DNA of 50,662 nt from Shewanella sp. KT0246 (GCF_019654955.1 NZ_BPEV01000034.1:1-50662), one strand, 5' to 3'; shown: positions 28,447-36,091, counted from the stretch's first letter. The notes: generated from the letters alone by a model not told the origin. Numbers and translations are program-made.

Positions 28447-29608
28447 AAGAGAACCAGCTTACTAAGCGAATCCAGAACTTACCAAATAAGTTCATAACTG
28501 AGCTCTCTTTGGTATAAACCATTACGTCAGCTTGGCCGCCTACTCGGCGCAAACCTTTCGCTTCATCTTCATCAAATACAATGGTCACAGGGAAACGTTG
28601 AGACTGCCTTAACCATCCTGTTTGACCAGTTGTTTGTGCAAGTTTGCCTGTTTGCTCGTTTTGGCCCCAGTCAACACCATAGTCGATGTAAGCGACTTTA
28701 CCGGTAAATACCTTGCCAGGAGCATAATCCAACGCAAACTCCACTTTATCGCCAGGCTTCATGTTACCAATGCTGTTCTCTCTAAAGTTTGCTTCAATCC
28801 ACACATCTTCAGACGAAATAAACGTCATAACAGGTTGCCCTGCATTAGCGTAAAACCCCTCTTTTAAACGAAAATTAGAGGCTACACCGTCAGTTGGTGC
28901 TTTAATTTCAGTTCTCGCCAAATTAAGCTCTGCTTGTTCAAGTGCTAATAATGCAGATTTAACGGCAGTGTTATTTTCACCTTCTGAGCCTAAGCGCTCT
29001 TCTGCTTTGGCTAAGTCAGCATTTGCCGCCGCAACACCGGCTTCTGCACTGGCTAATTCTGCGCGGGCATTATCCGCATCAGCCTGCGACATCACATTTT
29101 GCTCAACCATTGTAAAAATACGTTTTGATTGCACTTTAGCGTTGGTGTAGTTAGCTTCAGCATTAGCAACTTTAGCTTTTGCAGCGGTCACATTAGCTGT
29201 TAATGCTCCCATATTCTGCCCTGCTTGAGTCACATTTTGCTGTGCAGTAAACAGTGCTATTTCATAATCTTTTGGATTAATCCGTGCCAGTACTTCACCT
29301 TCTCTAATTAATGTATTTGCAGAGGCAGTAATCTCAATCACTTCACCAGAAACCTGAGGAGTAATTGGCACCACAAAACCACGTATACGACCTAAATCTG
29401 TAGAAGGAATATATCTGTCAGCAATAAGGTGAAAAACAAATAAAAAACACACCACGATTAAAATGATATTGGTGACTTTACGAATTTTTTGATTCTTTGC
29501 TTTATCTGCTGGGGTATCAGCAGTAGAAGCTTGTTCGACTTGGGCTTGAGCCTCTTCAGTTTGAGCAACAACCTCAGTTGAAGAAACTTCTTTATTCTTA
29601 TCAGTCAT
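28436..29608 (-). CDS. HlyD/EmrA-type membrane fusion protein
   Basis: The 390-residue adaptor has a cytoplasmic tail rich in Glu, Ala and Thr (residues 1-40), one membrane segment (about 44-65, VTNIILIVVCFLFVFHLIA), a biotinyl-lipoyl-like domain (GFVVPITPQVSGEVIEI), a long alanine-rich coiled coil (about 120-215) and a beta-barrel (APTDGVASNFRLKEGFYANAG). It is the first gene of the efflux pair with 27397-28446. The acidic, repetitive N-terminal tail is longer than in EmrA. Confidence 0.88.
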   Translation of the reverse strand: MTDKNKEVSSTEVVAQTEEAQAQVEQASTADTPADKAKNQKIRKVTNIILIVVCFLFVFHLIADRYIPSTDLGRIRGFVVPITPQVSGEVIEITASANTLIREGEVLARINPKDYEIALFTAQQNVTQAGQNMGALTANVTAAKAKVANAEANYTNAKVQSKRIFTMVEQNVMSQADADNARAELASAEAGVAAANADLAKAEERLGSEGENNTAVKSALLALEQAELNLARTEIKAPTDGVASNFRLKEGFYANAGQPVMTFISSEDVWIEANFRENSIGNMKPGDKVEFALDYAPGKVFTGKVAYIDYGVDWGQNEQTGKLAQTTGQTGWLRQSQRFPVTIVFDEDEAKGLRRVGGQADVMVYTKESSVMNLFGKFWIRLVSWFSYVR

Positions 29609-29946
29609 AACCTTCCCTTGAATCGACGCTATATTTGAGCTGCTAAATTGAGTTGTTAACCCATTAGAATGTTAACAGTTAATTAGAGACTTGTTAGTGT
29701 AATTGCAGTATAGAATTAATTCGATATAGAACTCAAATATAACTATTAAATTAGTTAGTTATATTGGCTATCGGCGCTGAGTAGCTAAATTGACTAGAGA
29801 ATAAGTGAGTTACATGAATCTTGGAGCGAAAGCTTGATAGAAATAGATGACATTTAACTCACTTCTTTGCGATGACTTTGAAAGGCTTTAGAAATACTAT
29901 ATGCAATGACCTTTGCAAAAAAATAAACAGCATCGTTTTAAACCTT
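29609..29946. other. AT-rich intergenic region upstream of the efflux pair
   Basis: About 340 bases with no gene. It presumably carries the efflux promoter. TTAGTTAGTTATATTGGC and neighbouring AT-rich repeats are present, but I cannot assign boxes. Confidence 0.35.
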
Positions 29947-29991
29947 CAATTCAATTCAATTCAATTCAATTCAATTCAATTCAATTCAATT
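29947..29991. repeat. Pentanucleotide microsatellite, nine CAATT units
   Basis: There are nine perfect tandem CAATT units. The stop codon (TGA, 29986-29988 on the minus strand) of the ACT-domain gene is formed by the first unit read from that gene. Copy-number change would therefore alter only the 3' untranslated region, not the protein. Confidence 0.95.
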
Positions 29992-30390
29992 AACAGAAAA
30001 CTCCTTTAGCGCTGTCATGGCAAGTGCGGCTTTATCGGCCGGCACAAAGATATGGTCATGATAATATGCAGCAATAACATTGGCACTGATACCGTAATCT
30101 GTTAGTTTTTGAGCGATAGCCGCAGTTAATCCCACCGCCTCTAAACTAGAGTGAACCGTTAACGTAATTTGCTTAAAACGTCCCTCAAACGTTAAGTAGG
30201 ATTGAATAGCTGCCTCTGAAGATAACACTAATGTTAACCCTTCTTGCTCCTGAAATAGGCACAAGGGATCTAAATGGGCATATTCAGCAATTCGCCCTTT
30301 TACATGGCAAAATACAAACTCACCAGTATGTAACTCTGGCGACATATTAGCTAATAATTGATTTAAATTTGTTATGCCTGTCATTTTCAA
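29986..30390 (-). CDS. ACT-domain-like protein
   Basis: This 134-residue soluble protein of the COG3602 type has two ACT-like halves: LNQLLANMSPELHTGEFVFCHV near the start and LTVHSSLEAVGLTAAIAQKL in the second half. ACT domains usually bind amino acids for allosteric control, but no ligand is known for this small group. The last codons and stop lie at the edge of the CAATT microsatellite. Confidence 0.7.
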   Translation of the reverse strand: MKMTGITNLNQLLANMSPELHTGEFVFCHVKGRIAEYAHLDPLCLFQEQEGLTLVLSSEAAIQSYLTFEGRFKQITLTVHSSLEAVGLTAAIAQKLTDYGISANVIAAYYHDHIFVPADKAALAMTALKEFSVN

Positions 30391-30462
30391 TCCTTGGGGC
30401 TTTATTTCATACTTTATTTAACGCTTTAATTATTACTTTACTTAACTCATTTATTTAATCTT

Positions 30463-30987
30463 TTATTGAGAGTAGTGCCTAATCACAGACACCTTGCCAT
30501 CGTCTATTTCAAGCACTTCAAACGCTGAGTTATCATGAAGAGTTAGTTGACCATTATCAGGGTGAGTCCCTTTTGCCACAGTATGGAACTCAATCATTAT
30601 CACATTATGACCGTAGGCTTGATTAGTGAGTTTGGCTGAATACTCATCGTGTGATGCTAAGTAATAGCTCATTCCTTTACGAAGCGCAGCTTTACCGTCA
30701 GGCTGACGGCTATCGTCATCGCTCCAAGGTAAATGCTGGTAACCCACATCATCAGTTAAAAAAGATAAATAATGTTCTAAATCTTCTTTGGTCGCATCAG
30801 GTTTCTGTGAACCTTTCCATGCTTCAAAGTACTGCTGAGTAAAGCCTTCATAATCAAACTCAACTTTTGTAGGTTTATCTTCAGCAAGTGCTTTAAACGG
30901 TGCTAAAGCAAGGATTAATAGCGCCAACCACACCAGCAGTGATACGCGCAATGTCGAGATATTGCTTACAAAATTCCATTTCATCAT
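30463..30987 (-). CDS. Secreted SnoaL/NTF2-like protein
   Basis: The 174-residue protein has an N-terminal signal peptide (about residues 14-36, LLVWLALLILALAPFKALA, cleavage after ALA). The mature part has an NTF2-like pattern: YEGFTQQYFEAWKG, LSFLTDDVGYQHLPW and a C-terminal FEVLEIDDGKVSVIRHY. Such periplasmic NTF2-like domains are of varied and mostly unknown function. It lies 72 bases upstream of the ACT-domain gene and may share its transcript. Confidence 0.7.
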   Translation of the reverse strand: MMKWNFVSNISTLRVSLLVWLALLILALAPFKALAEDKPTKVEFDYEGFTQQYFEAWKGSQKPDATKEDLEHYLSFLTDDVGYQHLPWSDDDSRQPDGKAALRKGMSYYLASHDEYSAKLTNQAYGHNVIMIEFHTVAKGTHPDNGQLTLHDNSAFEVLEIDDGKVSVIRHYSQ

Positions 30988-31162
30988 GTTTCCCTTAATA
31001 CTATTTACCGTTTAACCGTTACATCTAGTTTCACTAATTTAAGCTTGTAACTTACTGAATAAAATACTGAACTGCAACGGTTGTAAACCACCTAACTAAA
31101 TTAAGAGAGTTATACTAAGAGAATTAAATATAGAGATAAGTCACAAGGGTATGATGGGGTAA

Positions 31163-31627
31163 TCAAATCGTTTTTTGGTATTCAAATAACCAAAAAGCTT
31201 CGTTAATATCAGGTTGAATTTCGCCTACTTTTTTATAGCCGAGCTTTTGATAAAAGTGATGATTACGAAAAGCTTTATAGGGAGTAACAAGCGACCAATT
31301 AACGATTTGGGAATAGCGTTTTTCAAGTAGATTTATCGTTTCAGAACCTATTTTCTTATCCTGAAACTCAGGTGCAATAAAGAAGTACTTCACCTCAATT
31401 TCAGTCAGGCTTTTCAGCACCACTAAAATGCCACCCGCATTTTGACTTCCATATTTAATAATATAATAGTGACCAGACTCAATACTTTGCTGATGCCAAG
31501 GCGTGGATTCAATATGAGGAGGAAAACTTCCATACTGCTCAAAATCAGCTTGAAAGGCTTTAACGGCAAGCGACTTTAACAGCGCAGCTTGTTCAGTTTT
31601 GGCTAAAACTAATCGGGTTAGTATCAT
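31163..31627 (-). CDS. GNAT-family N-acetyltransferase
   Basis: This 154-residue protein has the acetyl-CoA-binding motif region KYFFIAPEFQDKKIGSETINLLE, where QDKKIG stands for the usual Q/RxxGxG/A with a weak fit. The C-terminal block FYQKLGYKKVGEI is typical. The substrate is unknown. It lies directly beyond the last attC of the cassette array but has no attC after it, so it may be ordinary chromosome or a terminal cassette that lost its site. Confidence 0.8.
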   Translation of the reverse strand: MILTRLVLAKTEQAALLKSLAVKAFQADFEQYGSFPPHIESTPWHQQSIESGHYYIIKYGSQNAGGILVVLKSLTEIEVKYFFIAPEFQDKKIGSETINLLEKRYSQIVNWSLVTPYKAFRNHHFYQKLGYKKVGEIQPDINEAFWLFEYQKTI

Positions 31628-31774
31628 AATTAGCTTTTATTACTCGCATTACTAGTTGTAGTGATAACTCATCAAAACGCCAACAGATTAAAAGATAATC
31701 GCAAAAAGATTAAATGCTAAATAAGTTACGTTTACAAGTGAATTTCTAACTCTTTCTTAGACAGGAATGAGATT

Positions 31775-31811
31775 GTAACGCCCTAATAATGAGCAAATTA
31801 GCTTGTTATAA
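31775..31811 (-). repeat. attC site 4, very short
   Basis: Read on the minus strand: CTTATAACAAGCTAAT, nine bases of loop, ATTAGGGCGTTAC. R'' (TATAAC) and R' (GTTAC) are present, and only a five-base CTAAT/ATTAG stem remains. At about 37 bases it is shorter than typical attC sites (about 57 and up), so it is probably a deletion derivative. Confidence 0.65.
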
Positions 31812-31818
31812 GCGCTTA

Positions 31819-32103
31819 TTATCCACCACTAGTTCCAGAGTCACCACCTGTTGAATCATGACCAATATCAGAGTCAGCAATCCACATTTGATCTTTGGTG
31901 GCAGAATTAGACCAAAAAAACACTTTAGTTCGGTAAGTAACTAAAAGATAAAACAATGCTGTAAGAATTGGAACAATTATAAAGATAACTGAAAACTTAA
32001 AACGCTCTTTGCCATTATGCTTCTTATTTTTGTATACAGCTATTATCCCTATGAGCGAAAAGATAGGCCAGAGAACTAAAAAGGCAATTTGCTCAAGAGT
32101 CAT
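31819..32103 (-). CDS. Cassette-encoded two-segment membrane protein
   Basis: The 94-residue protein has two predicted membrane segments (about 5-24, IAFLVLWPIFSLIGIIAVY; about 37-57, FSVIFIIVPILTALFYLLV) with a basic loop between them (KNKKHNGKERFK). The C-terminal tail is acidic and Gly/Ser-rich. AAGG lies 8 bases before the ATG. The start is 10 bases from the R' box of the preceding site, as expected of a cassette. I do not recognise the family. Confidence 0.65.
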   Translation of the reverse strand: MTLEQIAFLVLWPIFSLIGIIAVYKNKKHNGKERFKFSVIFIIVPILTALFYLLVTYRTKVFFWSNSATKDQMWIADSDIGHDSTGGDSGTSGG

Positions 32104-32112
32104 GTTTAGGCC

Positions 32113-32214
32113 TTATAATGCCTCGTTAAGAAGCAAATAATATGTTGGCTAAAATTAGCGACGAAGGGGCAAAAGCCAACTGTTTTTTGCCCTTTAAAAC
32201 GACTTGTTAGATGC
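32113..32214 (-). repeat. attC site 3, with altered R' box
   Basis: On the minus strand R'' is GCATCTAACAAG, and after about 75 bases of imperfect hairpin (TTGGCTTTTGC against GCCAACAT and TTTTAA-type pairing) the site ends GAGGCATTATAAG. The recombination G of the GTT triplet reads A here. The acyltransferase frame stops inside the site. Confidence 0.7.
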
Positions 32215-33210
32215 TATGTTACGTATGAACCTAGCAACGGGCTTTTCAAAATATTTAAATGATACAAATGCTACTGAAACAGTTAGAACGAAAGATAATA
32301 ATAATTTCAATTCAACACTTAAATTGAGCTTGTTTACAAAAATAATAATTGGCATGTGAAGCAAATATAATGAATAAGATACTTTTCCCAAGAAGTCACC
32401 GAATCTGTTAGCTAATAGTACATTGTTATCAGGAACTAAAAATACAATACAAAAAAATACGGAACTCATTACAAGTAATACTTCATAGCTTAACCACATT
32501 CTTGTCTTAGCATCAGACGTAACAGATGAGAGCTCTGGATACATAGCAGGTATTAAGAGTAACACGAAAATAAAGTAATGTTTTTTAAGGTATTTCGGCA
32601 CCTCAAAAGACTTATAATGCATTCCAAAAATAACCCCAATAAAAAAATAAGGTAAACTTCTTAACGTATTAAATAAGTTGTAACGAACTCCGTTTATGTC
32701 TCCATATACTCGTGGAAAGTTTGCTAAAAATAGCAGGAGCATAACCGCTAATATTGAAAGGTAAATATAGCCTCTCCTATTCTTTGAAAATGACCAAAAA
32801 ATCAGGAATACGAAGTAAAATTGTATTTCAGGGGGGATTGACCAAAGTACACTGTCACCATATAAAAATAGTAGATGACTAATCAGTGCATTCGTATCTG
32901 GAATGTAATAAAGACTATCATTGCCGATTAAGGACAAAACATAAGAGCTAAGTACAATAACCAAGAATAATGGAACGACTCTTGCGATTCGAGCTAATAA
33001 GTAGCGCTTGATATTAACGTTGCTGAATTTTTGGGTCAGGTATAAGTGAGACATTAAAAAACCACTCAGCAAGAAAAACAGCATTACACCGTATGCTCCA
33101 GAGCCTCCGCCTAACATTCCATTAAGCCAATTTGTAATATCGCTAAAATGAGTAATAAACACAATTAATGCAGCCAACCCACGCAATGTGTTTAATTTTC
33201 TAATCTCCAA
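32194..33210 (-). CDS. Cassette-encoded acyltransferase 3 family membrane protein
   Basis: The 338-residue OafA/YrhL-type protein begins with the family signature LNTLRGLAALIVFITHF, carrying the conserved Arg and His. About ten membrane segments follow (FFLLSGFLMSHLY, IFVLLLIPAMYP, LFLLSFV-type stretches). Family members O-acetylate or O-succinylate surface polysaccharides, LPS or peptidoglycan. TTG is the likely start (M-E-I-R-K), with GGGG upstream. The last few codons lie in the R'' end of the attC site. Its low GC agrees with the rest of the array. Length is normal for a short member without the SGNH domain. Confidence 0.85.
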   Translation of the reverse strand: MEIRKLNTLRGLAALIVFITHFSDITNWLNGMLGGGSGAYGVMLFFLLSGFLMSHLYLTQKFSNVNIKRYLLARIARVVPLFLVIVLSSYVLSLIGNDSLYYIPDTNALISHLLFLYGDSVLWSIPPEIQFYFVFLIFWSFSKNRRGYIYLSILAVMLLLFLANFPRVYGDINGVRYNLFNTLRSLPYFFIGVIFGMHYKSFEVPKYLKKHYFIFVLLLIPAMYPELSSVTSDAKTRMWLSYEVLLVMSSVFFCIVFLVPDNNVLLANRFGDFLGKVSYSLYLLHMPIIIFVNKLNLSVELKLLLSFVLTVSVAFVSFKYFEKPVARFIRNIASNKSF

Positions 33211-33239
33211 CTAAAACCCCGGACTTGAATAATGCAGAC

Positions 33240-33356
33240 ATCTAACGCCTAGCTCACCCGCCCATGCGGAGTGGCTGCATTTGTGTGATTATGAAGCGCA
33301 GCGGAATACACAAATTCAGCCACGCAGTATGGGTCAGGTGCAGCTACTTGTTAGCT
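33240..33356 (-). repeat. attC site 2
   Basis: On the minus strand: AGCTAACAAGTAGCTGCACC at one end and GGTGAGCTAGGCGTTAGAT at the other. Between them are long complementary arms such as GTGGCTGAATTTGTGTAT with ACACAAATGCAGCCAC. R'' is AGCTAAC and R' is GTTAGAT. It is complete and is the best of the sites. Confidence 0.85.
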
Positions 33357-33360
33357 ACGA

Positions 33361-33846
33361 TTACCAGAATTTCCACCAAGGCTTTTGAACACCAGCGTGA
33401 GATACGGTAAGGTACTGTGATTCACTTTTATTTCCTGAAATAGAAACAGCAGTAATTTTAACCTTAACTTTAAAGGCCTCTTGTTCTTCACTGCTTCCAT
33501 CGAGCCAAATAAAGGTGAATTCACTTTTATCTTTTACATATTTGGAAGGCGTTACAGGATTGCCGATAAACAGCCTATCTTCGAAATCACCCTCCACAAT
33601 TTCAAAGATGTAACCTTGAACTTGTTTTGGCAGGTTAGTTAGCCGAAAGGTGATTATTCCTGCATCGGAGGTCGATGCATAATTGCCATCATCAGTGCCT
33701 CTTCTGATAGAGTCGACGACAAAGTTTGGTTTTACTGCCTTAATCTCTACTTCGTACGTGGGTTCAAAGTCGTCAAGTAGTGGGATAAACGACCCCGCAA
33801 AAGATAAGCATGGAAAGAGTATAAGGATGAATAATAGGTTTTTCAT
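33361..33846 (-). CDS. Cassette-encoded secreted protein of unknown function
   Basis: The 161-residue product uses ATG 33846, which has GGAAGA 5 bases upstream. The frame stays open for 25 more codons, but those run through the attC site and are not credible. A signal peptide is clear (MKNLLFILILFPCLSFA, cut after A17). The mature part looks beta-rich (YEVEIKAVKPNFVVDSIRRG, then fibronectin-like ITFRLTNLP and VKVKITAVSISGNKSES) and ends KPWWKFW. The family is not recognised. Confidence 0.7.
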   Translation of the reverse strand: MKNLLFILILFPCLSFAGSFIPLLDDFEPTYEVEIKAVKPNFVVDSIRRGTDDGNYASTSDAGIITFRLTNLPKQVQGYIFEIVEGDFEDRLFIGNPVTPSKYVKDKSEFTFIWLDGSSEEQEAFKVKVKITAVSISGNKSESQYLTVSHAGVQKPWWKFW

Positions 33847-33867
33847 TCGATCTTCCAGTTTAGGTGC

Positions 33868-33966
33868 AGCTAACGCCCTGCTAATAAGTGAACCATAGCT
33901 GGCGGGCGACTTGCGCAGCAAATGGCATGACAGCTATGGTGAATCTGGATTTAGCAGCTTGTTAAG
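33868..33966 (-). repeat. attC site 1
   Basis: On the minus strand: CTTAACAAGCTGCTAAATCC at one end and TTAGCAGGGCGTTAGCTGC at the other, with inner arms ACCATAGCTG and CAGCTATGGT. About 100 bases. R'' is TTAAC and R' is GTTAGCT. The preceding ORF stops inside it. Confidence 0.85.
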
Positions 33967-34434
33967 AGGCAATTTATACCTCAAATTCTCAGGTTTTTTG
34001 GCATGTTTCCATAAAATAGTATCGAGATAATCTGGTTCGAACCAGTCATCCCAAAACTCAAGAGCATAGTACGCATTAAGAAACTGGTTCATAATTCCTG
34101 AACCGTGCATTTCTGCACCGATCCACCCATTATCTCTGCAATCTTCATGTGGAAATGAAATAGTAGATATAACTGGCTTCCTATTTCCTAGCACTTTCCA
34201 AATACGTTTAGTAAGAAGATCCTTAGTTGTAAATTGGCAAGCTATTAACTTCGTATCATTTAGCTCAAAAACTTCATCCATTGAAGGATAATGCTGAAAC
34301 CTAACCTTAAAAAAAGCACATGTAATTGAGTTAAGAACTTCCGCCTCACGCCCAACAACTTGGCCAATAGAAAATGTCCCATCACTTAACTCAACACTAA
34401 AGATATTTCCTATATCCCAAGTTTTCTTAGCCAC
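33934..34434 (-). CDS. Cassette-encoded Imm26-like protein
   Basis: The 166-residue soluble protein starts at GTG, with AAAGGGAA immediately upstream. Its N-terminal part, WDIGNIFSVELSDGTFSIGQVVGRE, resembles the Imm26 family of polymorphic-toxin immunity proteins (G-D/N-IF-x-(I/V)-x-L-x-DG-x-(F/Y)-x-(I/F)-GQV). The last nine residues (KLLNPDSP and stop) are read from the attC hairpin. No toxin gene is next to it. Immunity function is an inference; anti-toxin genes without toxins are known in cassette arrays. Confidence 0.55.
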   Translation of the reverse strand: MAKKTWDIGNIFSVELSDGTFSIGQVVGREAEVLNSITCAFFKVRFQHYPSMDEVFELNDTKLIACQFTTKDLLTKRIWKVLGNRKPVISTISFPHEDCRDNGWIGAEMHGSGIMNQFLNAYYALEFWDDWFEPDYLDTILWKHAKKPENLRYKLPLNKLLNPDSP

Positions 34435-34442
34435 TTCCCTTT

Positions 34443-34529
34443 GCCTCTTAACAGCGTATTAGCGAGAATTCCGATAAACACCCTTGGGCATCTTACCGTT
34501 CTCCAATCACTTCCAGCTTTATTTGTTAA
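34443..34529 (-). repeat. Possible decayed attC or attI at the upstream end of the array
   Basis: On the minus strand: TTAACAAATAAAGC at one end and CGCTGTTAAGAGGC at the other, with GGAGAA/TTCTC as a possible inner stem. The right position (immediately before the first cassette) and the GTTAAGAG box support a recombination site. Pairing is weak, so attI, a decayed attC or chance all remain possible. Confidence 0.4.
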
Positions 34530-34846
34530 TATTTTTAATAACTTAACAGTAAGATTTCTGTGAGGCAATAATCATTTTTACGGTGAAAACGAGAATGTAG
34601 ATAATCGAGAATTTTTTGGGGGCGTTATGTAAACTTTCTCACAAATAAAATACTGACCTTTCAATAATATAAGTCTATTCGTTTGGTAAAACCAAGAATT
34701 TTGCTTTTACATAACGAGAAGCAAATACTGTCAATTGTTGCATTTTAATTATAACTGTATAAATACACAGCTATACGTGATATTTAATTAAAGAGAATGC
34801 TGACTTTAGATGACTAGTTAAACAGGTGCAGTGGCTAACAAGCTTC
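34530..34846. other. AT-rich gene-free stretch with an inverted repeat
   Basis: There is no ORF of note. GTTATGTAAA (34624-34633) and TTTACATAAC (34706-34715) form a 10-base inverted repeat that could mark former recombination boxes. GGCTAACAAG at the right end resembles an attC R'' sequence. No integrase remnant was recognised. Confidence 0.4.
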
Positions 34847-35557
34847 GGGGCATAAACGTGTTATAACCACTAACTTTTCACTTCATTTATATTGGGTTTG
34901 TTAAAGAAGATCACTACATTGCCTGCCGCTGGGATGTACAGGACGAACGAAATGTCGCGATCACATGGTCAATGATGTTCCATACATCATAAAGACATTT
35001 ACCATATCCCTATGGTTCAGATGTGAAAGAGCGACCTTAATGTGCAGATACAACTGCGAGACGCTGGCTCTTGATTTAAAAGTAAGCATCCATGTAAGCT
35101 CTGCCAAAACATCTATGTTTTGGAAGCTCGCTGCTGCATCTACACTGGGATTATTACTTCTTCGATTTAGCTTCATTTGTGTATCCAGTAGGCTTGAGAA
35201 CATCAAGAGAATCACGTGAATCCTGACATGGCCTTTCTCGCACATCCATGTGCTTTAAGGCATTTAGTGCATCCTGCACTTAAGATTCTGGCTAGTTTTC
35301 GAGGGGAAGGGACTCCCCCGTCGGAAGCGTTAGTGATTTTTGAAGATGTTCGAAGCGGAATACAAACGAAGTTTAAATCTGGATGATTCTCCGTTGGAAA
35401 TTTTGCTGTTTAAATTTCGCCGGAGCGGCAAGGGATATCGAAAAGGGAAATGCTGTTGTTTCCCTTTCGTCTGGTGTGGGCGAAGCGCCACGACGTTAAT
35501 CCAAACGAAGTTTGGAAATCCTGTGTGAAATCCATATGTCTAAAACTGATATTAATT
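34847..35557. repeat. 0.7-kb dispersed repeat, copy B
   Basis: This is the partner of 573-1318. It begins GGGGCATAAACGTGTTAT and ends CTAAAACTGATATTAA. Relative to copy A it has an extra block near 34970-35022 and lacks one near A 800-890. The three terminal hairpins are kept: 35439-35469 (AAGGGAAA/TTTCCCTT, with the same loop TGCTGTTG as in A), 35479-35489 and 35501-35515. The ORFs at about 34961-35245 (minus) and 35340-35528 (plus) are not supported as genes. Confidence 0.75.
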
Positions 35558-35616
35558 AAGTACCACGACGTCGAGTTTTCAAAATAGTAAACATGGAATG
35601 GCGCATAAACGAGTTA

Positions 35617-36091
35617 TGAACCCTACATTGACGCGCCACAAACCTTTTAACTCTCTGGCTGAACTAACTCGAATTCCAGAAAGCAAAAAGCCCGCTAATA
35701 AATTAGCGGGCTTTTCTAAATATGACGGAGAGATAGGGGCTTGAACCCTAAATGGATTGTGCTACAAACCTTTTAAATATCTTTCCAAATATCTCAAGTT
35801 TTAAAAAGCAAAAAGCTCGTTACTTTGCAGTAGCGGGCTTTTCTAAATATGGTTGATAGATAGGGATTTGAATCCTACATTGATGCGCTACAAACCTGTT
35901 AACTATCTAGTCAAACTCACTCAAATTCCAGAAAGCAAAAAGCCCGTTACTTTGCAGTAACGGGCTTTTCTAAATATGACTGAGAGATAGAGATTCGAAC
36001 CCTAAATGGATTGTGCTACAAACCTTTTAAATATCTTTCCAAATATCTCAAATTTTAAAAAGCAAAAAGCCCGCTAATAAATTAGCGGGCT
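35617..36091 (-). repeat. tRNA-Ser 3'-fragment/terminator array
   Basis: Downstream of the intact tRNA-Ser there are three clear copies of its 3' part, at about 35977-36027, 35850-35897 and 35723-35770, and a shorter one at 35617-35643. Each holds the T arm, acceptor 3' strand and part of the variable arm (GGTTTGTAGC), with decay of CCA to TCA in two. Each is followed by a terminator hairpin: 36068-36091 (for the intact gene), 35941-35966, 35814-35839 and 35689-35712, all AGCCCG-type stems with T-runs. Two stem sequences alternate (CTAATAAATTAG and TTACTTTGCAGTAA). The design matches the tRNA-Leu array but the sequences are unrelated. Confidence 0.85.

Larger units (their letters stand above)
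31775..34434 (-). other. Integron cassette array without integrase (CALIN-like)
   Basis: Four minus-strand ORFs stand head to tail, each followed by a palindromic site with attC features. In gene orientation the sites begin TAACAAG and end GGCGTTA or close to it. The spacing between stop and site is nil to a few bases, and no promoter room exists between cassettes. No intI is present in this window on either side. Classification as a cluster of attC sites lacking integrase follows from these observations. Confidence 0.85.

Noticed and set aside
29947..29991. Phase variation of the ACT-domain protein by the CAATT repeat
   Set aside because: The stop codon lies in the first unit, so changes in copy number do not shift the coding frame.
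33847..33921. N-terminal extension of the secreted cassette protein
   Set aside because: These codons lie in the attC hairpin; ATG 33846 begins a clean signal peptide with a proper ribosome-binding site.
31775..34434. CRISPR array or transposon as an explanation of the palindromes between the ORFs
   Set aside because: Palindromes differ in sequence and length, are about 0.4-1.1 kb apart and share only TAAC/GTTA boxes at their ends, which fits attC and not CRISPR repeats or IS ends.
34847..35557. Group II intron as identity of the 0.7-kb repeat
   Set aside because: No domain V-like hairpin, no GTGYG start and no reverse transcriptase ORF were seen.
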